This document shows, one piece after another, positions 1 to 6,537 of a stretch of 25,818 bases of DNA (position 1 is the first letter of the stretch; each line of letters starts with the position of its first letter). Made by a program: the position numbers and the translations under genes. Under the pieces are notes generated by a model, which was given only the letters and a program-made list of their open reading frames with translations, had not been told where the DNA came from and made no database searches. Source of the stretch: a virus; IMG/VR virus record IMGVR_UViG_3300009506_000174, positions 1-25,818 of that record, one strand, 5' to 3'.

Positions 1-78
1 CCGATTTATCGCATGATTATTGCTGCGGGTTCCGTTAAATTGCTTTATACAGGGGCCACGCCGAGGGGCTTGATTTAA
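1..78 (+). CDS. Possible C-terminal end of an upstream gene (partial)
   Basis: Frame 1 is open from the window edge to a TAA at 76-78 and encodes 25 residues ending in YTGATPRGLI. I do not recognise the protein. The stop lies just upstream of the small terminase gene, as expected for the preceding gene in the operon. The codons are AT-richer than those of the head and tail genes (28 of the first 60 bases are G or C), as in the radical SAM gene downstream. Frame 3 stops at 36-38. A 25-codon open frame can occur by chance, so the call is tentative. Confidence 0.3.
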   Translation, partial: PIYRMIIAAGSVKLLYTGATPRGLI

Positions 79-107
79 TACATAAAGGGTGTTATGTTTT
101 TTTTGTT

Positions 108-908
108 GTGCCGTTGATGAGCCAAACAGCTTTCGCGAAATACATAGGAGTTTCGCAACCTTTCATAGTGTACGCGGTCAAGAACGGCCTCGTGGCGCTC
201 ACCGCCGACGACGCCGTCGAGCTCGACCATCCAACAAATCAGGCCTTCGCAGAGGCACAGACGCTGAGGCGCGAGGCGAAAGGCTTGAAGCCGTCTCCGC
301 TGGCCCGCGGCGACCCGCCGCCGCCGCTGCGAGGGACCGGCCGCCCGGTGGGCAGCCGCAAGAAAAAGGCTCCCAAGCCTGCCCCGGTCAAGGCCAACCC
401 CCGGCCAAAACCGCAGGCCAAGGTCGAACCGGACCCCGGAGCGGTTCCAGGGACCGCCCAGATCGCCCTTTCGGAGCCGATATCGACTCGGACACCGACA
501 CCGATACCGGCGACAGCTCCGGCGCCGGACGGTCTGCAGGTCGAGGAAGCACCGCCGGCGCCCCGGGAACCGATGACGGCGACGGCCATCGCCTATCGCG
601 ACAAGACGATCGCGGCGAAGGATCTCACGCTTGCCAAGGTCGAAAAAGAGCGGATCGCGGCTCAGGCGGCGCGGCGCGAGTTGATCTCGTCGAAGATGGT
701 CGCGATCGTCCTCGGCCGACTCGGCGCCGTGCTCGAGGAACAGTTTCGCGCGTTCGGAGAGCGGAACGCCCTGGCCATTGTCGCCGCGATGGAGACCGGA
801 TCACGCGAGGGCGCGATCGCCGACCTGCTCGACGACGAGATCGGCCGGGGTGTGACCGCATTCAAGACGGCTGTTATTCACGAGCTCGCCGAGCTGGACA
901 TCGGATGA
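108..908 (+). CDS. Putative terminase small subunit (Nu1-like DNA-packaging protein)
   Basis: This protein probably recognises phage DNA and recruits the large terminase. The first 45 or so residues look like a winged-helix/HTH DNA-binding domain of the Nu1 type (SQTAFAKYIGVSQPFIVYAV). Residues about 60-160 form a Pro/Ala/Arg/Lys-rich, low-complexity linker. Residues about 160-266 are helical and charged, probably for oligomerisation or large-subunit contact. At 266 aa it is longer than lambda Nu1 (181 aa), mostly because of the linker. GTG at 108, TTG at 114 and ATG at 117 are all in frame. The only purine-rich stretch (AAAGGG, 84-89) is rather far upstream, so the start is uncertain. The position just before the packaging genes supports the call. 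It could be a different phage HTH protein, but the order of the following genes makes that less likely. Confidence 0.7.
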   Translation: MPLMSQTAFAKYIGVSQPFIVYAVKNGLVALTADDAVELDHPTNQAFAEAQTLRREAKGLKPSPLARGDPPPPLRGTGRPVGSRKKKAPKPAPVKANPRPKPQAKVEPDPGAVPGTAQIALSEPISTRTPTPIPATAPAPDGLQVEEAPPAPREPMTATAIAYRDKTIAAKDLTLAKVEKERIAAQAARRELISSKMVAIVLGRLGAVLEEQFRAFGERNALAIVAAMETGSREGAIADLLDDEIGRGVTAFKTAVIHELAELDIG

Positions 909-979
909 TCGAATGAATAATAAAAAAAAAAATAATTCGTGTATTCCCGCGCCGCACGAATGCAACCCCTAAAGATGAA
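909..979. other. A-rich junction with an 11-A homopolymer before the radical SAM gene
   Basis: After the TGA at 906-908, an ATG at 913 is followed by AATAAT and an uninterrupted run of eleven A (922-932). The ATG-913 frame stops at a TAA at 970-972 after 19 codons. The frame one base later is open from 917 straight into the radical SAM gene and encodes IIRVFPRRTNATPKDEL before the TTG at 980. Dropping one A would fuse ATG-913 to the radical SAM frame. GGA at 903-905 is a weak but well-spaced ribosome site for ATG-913. The junction looks like a frameshift or slippage point, or a homopolymer miscount in the assembly. Confidence 0.6.
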
Positions 980-1789
980 TTGGTAAGAATAAATGAATCT
1001 CCGGGCCTTTGGGATGAAGCCGACGAAATACATGTGTCAGTGACATTCACATGGGATTTACCCCGGGCCGAAGAATTGGTTCGTCAATGGGAAACGGTGG
1101 CGCCGGTGCGCATTGGTGGGCCTGCCACCGGTGAACCTGGCGGTGCGTTTATTCCTGGGCGCTATCTTGCTTATGGACACGTAATTACCAGCCGCGGATG
1201 TTTCAATAAATGCTGGTTTTGTTCGGTATGGAAGCGGGAAGGACCGGTGCGCGAATTGCCCATTTCCGACGGCTGGATAATTCATGACGACAACTTGCTT
1301 GCCTGTTCTATCGAACACCGGGATCGCGTGTTTGCCATGCTCGAGCGCCAGCCGCATCGACCGCGGTTTGTCGGCGGCCTCGAGCCGGCTCTTGTCACCA
1401 AAACCATTGCCGAGCGTATTGTTTCCCTTCGCCCTGACGCTGTCTTCCTTGCCTATGATACACCGGACGATCTCGATCCCATGCTCCAAGCCGCGTCGCT
1501 TTTTCTCACCGCCGGTCTCACTACATCCGGTCACCGTCTCCGCTGCTATGTTCTCATTGGATACCCTGGTGATACCATTTCTCAGGCCGAGCATCGCCTC
1601 TTCCAGACATTGGCCGCCGGCTGTATTCCACAGGCCATGTTATACCGACCACCGGGAAGGCGGTTGCCATTGCCTCTTGATAAATCATGGCGACGGCTGG
1701 CCAGACTTTGGGCTCGTCCGGCTTACATTGCCCGTCAGGCGCTCACCCCTCCGGATGATTCTCGACAGATTCGTTTATTAGCACAATGA
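980..1789 (+). CDS. Phage-encoded radical SAM family protein
   Basis: This is a radical S-adenosylmethionine enzyme: C74, C78 and C81 form the CX3CX2C motif (RGCFNKCWFC, counted from TTG-980) that would bind the [4Fe-4S] cluster. A later YVLIGYPGDT stretch fits the glycine-rich end of the half TIM barrel. The region before the cluster (VSVTFTW, then PVRIGGPATG) resembles the last strands of a B12-binding Rossmann domain as found in B12-type radical SAM proteins, but no DxHxxG cobalamin motif is present. The substrate is unknown. The only downstream start is TTG-980 with a poor ribosome site, and coding-like sequence continues upstream to about 932 in this frame. Two 60-base lines I counted are 48-50% GC, lower than the neighbours, which suggests separate acquisition. 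The stop overlaps the large terminase ATG (ATGA). Radical SAM membership is solid; the function is not known. Confidence 0.85.
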   Translation: MVRINESPGLWDEADEIHVSVTFTWDLPRAEELVRQWETVAPVRIGGPATGEPGGAFIPGRYLAYGHVITSRGCFNKCWFCSVWKREGPVRELPISDGWIIHDDNLLACSIEHRDRVFAMLERQPHRPRFVGGLEPALVTKTIAERIVSLRPDAVFLAYDTPDDLDPMLQAASLFLTAGLTTSGHRLRCYVLIGYPGDTISQAEHRLFQTLAAGCIPQAMLYRPPGRRLPLPLDKSWRRLARLWARPAYIARQALTPPDDSRQIRLLAQ

Positions 1790-3810
1790 CTGACGGCATC
1801 CAAACCAGCTTCGACATTTTCGAGGACAATCGGCGCCACTATCTCGAGGAAGACAAACGAAAGCTTGCCAGCGAGTTTGAAAAATATTGGGCCGATCGCC
1901 CGACGATCACCATTTCAGAATACGCCGAGAAGCGGCGAACGCTCCCGGCCGGAACACCGTTCCCGGGGCCGTGGAGAAATGATCTCACGCCGTACCTGAT
2001 CGAGATAATGGACGCGATGTCACCACACAGTGACATTCAACGTGTCGTCGTCGCGAAGGGCGCCCAACTCGGCTTGACCGCCTGTGCCGAGAACATCATC
2101 GCCTATTATATGGACGCGAGCCCGGCCGAGGTGTTGTTCGTGTCAGCGACTGAGGGGCTTCTGCGAAAATGGGCGACGAAGCGGCTCGAGCCCCTGATCG
2201 ATTCCTGTGGCATCCGTCCGAAGATCGGGCCACAGGCGAAGCTGAAACAGAGACGCCGAACCGGCGATCTCGTGTTCTCGAAAGAGTATCTCGGCGGAAC
2301 GCTCGACATGGTCAGCGCCCAGGCCGCGGCGATGCTGCGCGCGGACAGCAAGCGGATCTTGATTCGCGACGAGATCGACGGAGCTCCGGCCACGCTGCGA
2401 AGCGGCGAAGGAAACTGGCTCGACGTCTCATACGTGCGTACCAACGCTTGGGGCAATCGGCGCAAGGTGTTCGACTCGTCGACGCCGACGACCTTTGACG
2501 AGTCCTCGATCTGGCCTGAGTACGAGAGCGGCGATTGCCGGAAGTATTACGTCCCGTGTCCGCATTGCGGCGCTTTCCAGGTGCTCGTGTGGGACGGTGG
2601 GAAGGACGGCCCCGGGATCAAGTGGAAGCTCGACGGGACTCAGATCGTTGACGTCTGGTATCGCTGCGAGCATTGCGGCGAGGCGATCAGGAATTTTCAC
2701 AAGGGTTCGATGTTGCGGCTCGGCGAATGGCGCCCGACGGCGGTCAGCGAGTCGCCGACGCTGCGAAGCTACCACATTTCGACGCTCTACTCTCCGATCG
2801 GTATGGTCTCTTGGGAAGAGCTCGTCTCGGCTTTCTTGAGGGCGGAAAAGACGCCTGACGGGATGCGGAGTTTCGTCAACCTCTATTTGGGCGAGCCGTT
2901 CCGCGAGGTCGGTCAGCGGCCGCCGTTGTCCAAGGTGAAAGAGCTTCGCTCGGGATACCAGTCGAAAACCGTTCCCTCCGACGAGATCCTTTTCTTGACC
3001 ATGGCGGTCGACGTCCAGACCGGCTCACGCCGAGACCCGGAAGGCAACCCCGAGCGCCTCGAGGTCGAGGTCTGCGCCCATGGCGCCGGTTATCGCTCTT
3101 GGTCGATCGATTGGTTTCAGATCCTCGGCGGTGTCCGTGATCCATTCGGCGGAGCATGGGCCGAGTTGAACGAACTCGCGCGCGATGGTGGTCTCAACTA
3201 TCTCCGCGGCGACGGTCGGAAGTTCGGGCCGGTGTGTACGCTGCTCGACAGCGGCGACGGGACGAACCTTGGCACGGTCTATCAGTTTGCCGCGGGATGG
3301 AGAAACACTTACGCTTGCGCCGGCGTCGATCTGCTCAAGCGAAAGCAAGACAGCCAAGGCGCTTTGCAGCTTGACGAGATGACGAGCAAGAACTTCGATC
3401 GGTACCGGATCACTCGCCAGAGGGGAGACACGCCGGTCGTGCTGATCTCGACGAACTATTACAAGCTCGTACTTTACAATTCTCTCAAAATACCTTTCAG
3501 ACCGGCATCCGTACAGCAAGCGCCCGGCTTCTGTGCGTTTCCCCAAAACTACCCCGATCATTACTTCGAGATGTTGGTCGCCGAGGAGCGCCGATCCGAC
3601 GGCTCTTTCTACTGCCCGAGCGGCCGTCGAAACGAGGCGCTCGACCTCCGGGTTTACAACCTGGCCGCGCGCGATCTCTTCATCGACACGAAGATCCAAG
3701 AGCTGCGCGAAGTGGCCAAGAAACGCGGCGCCAACCCGGCCCAGCTGCAGGCGATCCGGTCCCGTCAGGTGCTCGACATGATGGGCGCGGCCGTCAAACG
3801 ACACAATTGA
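1786..3810 (+). CDS. Terminase large subunit, GpA family
   Basis: This is the ATP-driven DNA-packaging motor and nuclease that cuts genome ends and pumps DNA through the portal. A variant Walker A lies at K91-T98 (KGAQLGLT) and Walker B at I191-E196 (ILIRDE). Two CxxC pairs (C258/C261 and C294/C297) form a zinc ribbon typical of the lambda gpA branch. The C-terminal nuclease has candidate metal-binding aspartates at D409 (AVDVQ), D488 (LLDSGDG) and D620 (EALDL). The length of 674 aa is close to lambda gpA (641 aa). ATG-1786 overlaps the radical SAM stop by ATGA, so the two are probably translationally coupled. The family call is firm; individual catalytic residues are assigned by motif position only. 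Confidence 0.95.
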   Translation: MTDGIQTSFDIFEDNRRHYLEEDKRKLASEFEKYWADRPTITISEYAEKRRTLPAGTPFPGPWRNDLTPYLIEIMDAMSPHSDIQRVVVAKGAQLGLTACAENIIAYYMDASPAEVLFVSATEGLLRKWATKRLEPLIDSCGIRPKIGPQAKLKQRRRTGDLVFSKEYLGGTLDMVSAQAAAMLRADSKRILIRDEIDGAPATLRSGEGNWLDVSYVRTNAWGNRRKVFDSSTPTTFDESSIWPEYESGDCRKYYVPCPHCGAFQVLVWDGGKDGPGIKWKLDGTQIVDVWYRCEHCGEAIRNFHKGSMLRLGEWRPTAVSESPTLRSYHISTLYSPIGMVSWEELVSAFLRAEKTPDGMRSFVNLYLGEPFREVGQRPPLSKVKELRSGYQSKTVPSDEILFLTMAVDVQTGSRRDPEGNPERLEVEVCAHGAGYRSWSIDWFQILGGVRDPFGGAWAELNELARDGGLNYLRGDGRKFGPVCTLLDSGDGTNLGTVYQFAAGWRNTYACAGVDLLKRKQDSQGALQLDEMTSKNFDRYRITRQRGDTPVVLISTNYYKLVLYNSLKIPFRPASVQQAPGFCAFPQNYPDHYFEMLVAEERRSDGSFYCPSGRRNEALDLRVYNLAARDLFIDTKIQELREVAKKRGANPAQLQAIRSRQVLDMMGAAVKRHN

Positions 3811-3840
3811 CTTTTTAGAGTATAGAGGCGATAAAAGGTC

Positions 3841-4125
3841 ATGGCCTACCTGAGCGCCACAACGCGAACCCGCCTGCAGGCGGAATTGACAACTGTCGAG
3901 GCCCAGATCTCCGCGGCCAATACAACCATGACCTCGATCGTCGGGAAAGAGATCGAGTCCTATCGACTCGACACCGGCGAGGGATCCCAGCAGACGAAGC
4001 GGCTCGATATCGAAAAGCTCGAGCGGCTGATCTCAAAACTCGAGTCGAAGGCCGAGCGCCTACGCCAGCGGCTCGCCGGCGCCGGTGTCGTCAACATCAA
4101 CGTAAGGCGGATGGACGGCCTATAA
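3841..4125 (+). CDS. gpW-like head-tail joining protein
   Basis: A 94-aa mostly helical protein. In lambda-like heads a small gpW-type protein sits between the large terminase and the portal and helps make filled heads competent for tail attachment. Here the N-terminal half is Thr/Ala-rich. Then comes a YRLDTGEGSQQTKR stretch, and then a charged heptad-like helix (residues about 55-80) that could form a coiled coil. AAAGG just upstream serves as ribosome site. The stop overlaps the portal ATG by one base (TAATG). Assignment rests on size, helix content and position, so homology to gpW is inferred. Confidence 0.6.
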   Translation: MAYLSATTRTRLQAELTTVEAQISAANTTMTSIVGKEIESYRLDTGEGSQQTKRLDIEKLERLISKLESKAERLRQRLAGAGVVNINVRRMDGL

Positions 4126-5771
4126 TGGGGCTCATCGACACGATCCGTGGATGGTTCGGCCGGGCCGTCACCGACGCCGGCTTTCCTGCCACCGGCGACG
4201 CCGTCTCCGGTGGCGCCCTCCGTCGCTACTCGCTCGGCTCTTATCACGAGTTGCTGGGTCGCTCGGGGTACTACTACGGCGGCCCCAAGTGGGCGTACGG
4301 CCTTTCTGGTAGCGGCCGCGGGCCGATGCTCGACCACGCGACCTTGCGAGCGAACGCGCGCGCGGCTGTCCATGACTCGATGCCGGCCCGGGCGATCGTC
4401 GAGCGCTATCAGCAAACGGTGGTCGATACCGGCGTACGGGTCGAGTGTGCTCCCGATGCCGAGGTGCTCGGGATCGACCCCGAGCAGGCCGAGACCTGGG
4501 CGCGAGACGTCGAGCAGCGGTTCAACCTGTGGGCGAGCTCGAAGCTCGTCACCGTCGGCGAGGATATGTCGTTCTACCAGGCCCAACGGTTTTCGATGCG
4601 CGCCCGGATGCGCGACGGCGAATACTTCGTGAGGTGCTATTACGACAGCCGGCGCGACCTGCTCAACCCGCTCCGGATCGGCTTCATCGACCCCAACCAG
4701 ATCACCGGCGATGCGCTCACGGATACCGTTTGGCCGGAGACCGTGGCCGACGGGATCAAGCGCGACAAGCTCGGGCGAGAAGTCGCTTTCGAGGTGCTCA
4801 TCAGGCAACCGAGCGGCAAGATCGAAAAGGTCATCGTTCCGGCCAAGGGCCGCGCCGGGCTCCCCTTGATGCTCCACGGTTTCGCGCCGGAATACGCCGG
4901 ACAGTCGCGCGGGTTCTCGAGGCTGTCTCACGCGATCCAAGAGTTTCAAAATTTGACCGACTTCACCTCGGCGCAGATCAAGAAAGCGATCGCCCAGAGC
5001 TCGCTTGCGCTGTTCCTCGAGCCCGGAGAGAAGAACGACGCGATCAACCCGTTTGGCGACATGCTCTCCGGGCCGGTGAACTCGTTCGACGAGCCCGAGA
5101 CTCCGGGTGAGACCACGACGGCGCTCTCGGGCGAGGAGTCGGTCAACTACTCGAGACTGAACAGCGTCTCTTTCGACCCGGGCTCCGTCGGTGTCTTCAA
5201 CCTGCTCGCCGGCCAAAAGCTCGTTCCGTTCAAGGACTCGGCGCCGTCCGAATCGTTTGACAGCTTCGTCACGGCGTTTGTGGGCTACCTGGCCGCGTCG
5301 GTGAACATGCCTCCCGAGGTGCTCGCGCTCAAGTTTTCTCAGAACTACAGCGCCAGCCGGGCCGCGCTGATCTTGATGTGGCGTACGGCCTGCGTCGAGC
5401 GCGACGAGGAGGCGAGCGATTTTTATAATCCGATCTACCGCGCCTGGTTGCACGGCGAGATCGCGGCCGGTCGAATCTCGGCGCCCGGATGGTCCGATCC
5501 GCGACGGCGCGCAGCGTGGAGCCAGGCGACGTGGAACGGGCCGCCGATGCCGAACATCGACCCGGCCAAAACGGCGAAGGCCGACAAGGACTATGTCGAG
5601 CTCGGCGCGCAGACGCTGGACCACGTCGCCCGCAACTTCAACGGCTCGAGCGGCGCGGCGAACAGGATGAAAAACGCGCGGCAGATCTCGCAGCTGACGC
5701 CGGTTCCGTGGTCGTCCAAGAAAGACGCAGCAAGCGCCCCGGAACCCGGCGCGCTCGACGAGGAGGATTGA
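4125..5771 (+). CDS. Portal protein, lambda gpB family (Phage_portal_2)
   Basis: This is the dodecameric ring at one capsid vertex through which DNA enters and leaves and on which the prohead is nucleated. At 548 aa it matches lambda gpB (533 aa). Recognisable family stretches are the N-terminal LRANARAAVHDSMPARAIVE segment, the helical NLTDFTSAQIKKAIAQSS region, and the NMPPEVLALKFSQNYSASRA block near residue 400, which is typical of lambda-type portals. The C-terminus (DYVELGAQTLDHVARNFN and after) is the usual hydrophilic tail. It directly follows the gpW-like gene. The next gene starts 3 nt after the stop, with GAGGAGGA inside the portal's 3' end as its ribosome site. Confidence 0.93.
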   Translation: MGLIDTIRGWFGRAVTDAGFPATGDAVSGGALRRYSLGSYHELLGRSGYYYGGPKWAYGLSGSGRGPMLDHATLRANARAAVHDSMPARAIVERYQQTVVDTGVRVECAPDAEVLGIDPEQAETWARDVEQRFNLWASSKLVTVGEDMSFYQAQRFSMRARMRDGEYFVRCYYDSRRDLLNPLRIGFIDPNQITGDALTDTVWPETVADGIKRDKLGREVAFEVLIRQPSGKIEKVIVPAKGRAGLPLMLHGFAPEYAGQSRGFSRLSHAIQEFQNLTDFTSAQIKKAIAQSSLALFLEPGEKNDAINPFGDMLSGPVNSFDEPETPGETTTALSGEESVNYSRLNSVSFDPGSVGVFNLLAGQKLVPFKDSAPSESFDSFVTAFVGYLAASVNMPPEVLALKFSQNYSASRAALILMWRTACVERDEEASDFYNPIYRAWLHGEIAAGRISAPGWSDPRRRAAWSQATWNGPPMPNIDPAKTAKADKDYVELGAQTLDHVARNFNGSSGAANRMKNARQISQLTPVPWSSKKDAASAPEPGALDEED

Positions 5772-5774
5772 GCG

Positions 5775-6533
5775 ATGGCAGCTCCAACCGTTGTAACCTG
5801 TGCCGCGAACACCTGGACGAAGGTCGCCACCGGCGTGATCGCCGCTCGTGTCTGGATCATGGAAAACGGCCCGAACGCTTATTTCCATACCTACGTCGCG
5901 ACCGGCGGTGCGGCTCCGACCGATCTTTCGAAAGCGGCGATCGCTCCCATGGGTGACCGCGATAACGCTCAACCCTCGTTCGAGCAGGATTTCGGGGAGC
6001 TGTCGGATCTCTACGTTTACGCTCGTGGCGCGGCCGGCTCGGTCCGGGTCGACGCCGGCGCCGGGGGCGGAGGGTTCGACGCGACGATCGCCACGAACAC
6101 CGGGGCGACTGCGGCGAGCGTCGCGAGCATCGACGGCAAGACGCCGGCCAAGGGCGCGACCACGGCCGCCGGGTCGGTGCCCGTGACCCTGGCCAGCGAT
6201 GACGCGCAGCTGTCCCAGCTGAACAAGGGGCAAACCGGGATCGTCGGCGTGCACGCTTCCGCGGTCGTCGTCGACTTCTCGGCCGGTGTCGATACCTCGG
6301 CGACGCCGTTGACGGCGGGAAAGACATATCGTTTTCTTGCCACCGAGGACTGCCATTTCTGTATGACGACCGCCGGCGCCGACGATGCGACGACGGTCGA
6401 CACGCCGCTCGGGGCTTGGAGCCCGGAGCCGTTCAAGGTGCCCGCCTCCGAGTTGACAAACCTCTACGTCTCGGCGATCGGAAACATTCCCGGGCTCGGG
6501 TTGGGAGAGCTGTTTATCAGCGAGTTGACATAA
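5775..6533 (+). CDS. Putative virion or head-associated beta-domain protein
   Basis: I do not recognise a named family. The 252 residues divide into an N-terminal beta-rich domain (about 1-95, with ENGPNAYFHTYVATGGAAPT), a Gly/Ala/Thr-rich linker (about 96-150), and a second beta-rich domain (about 155-252, with TYRFLATEDCHFCMTTAGA). Both halves resemble small surface-exposed virion domains that phages carry beside head genes. No signal peptide or membrane segment is visible. It sits between portal and protease genes, together with the LamG-type protein that follows 4 nt after its stop. A head fibre, decoration or fibre-anchor role is inferred from position and composition only. Confidence 0.5.
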   Translation: MAAPTVVTCAANTWTKVATGVIAARVWIMENGPNAYFHTYVATGGAAPTDLSKAAIAPMGDRDNAQPSFEQDFGELSDLYVYARGAAGSVRVDAGAGGGGFDATIATNTGATAASVASIDGKTPAKGATTAAGSVPVTLASDDAQLSQLNKGQTGIVGVHASAVVVDFSAGVDTSATPLTAGKTYRFLATEDCHFCMTTAGADDATTVDTPLGAWSPEPFKVPASELTNLYVSAIGNIPGLGLGELFISELT

Positions 6534-6537
6534 AGCG

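Noticed and set aside
60-107. Promoter-like TTGATTTAATAC and TATAC words before the small terminase
   Set aside because: No -35/-10 pair with acceptable spacing is visible and the region lies within an apparently continuous operon.
89-916. Alternative plus-strand frame overlapping the small terminase
   Set aside because: The product is Arg/Gly/Asp-rich, low-complexity sequence without a domain. The other frame has a HTH and helical domains.
1058-1594. Minus-strand open frame across the radical SAM gene
   Set aside because: The radical SAM motif is on the plus strand. The antisense product has no family features.
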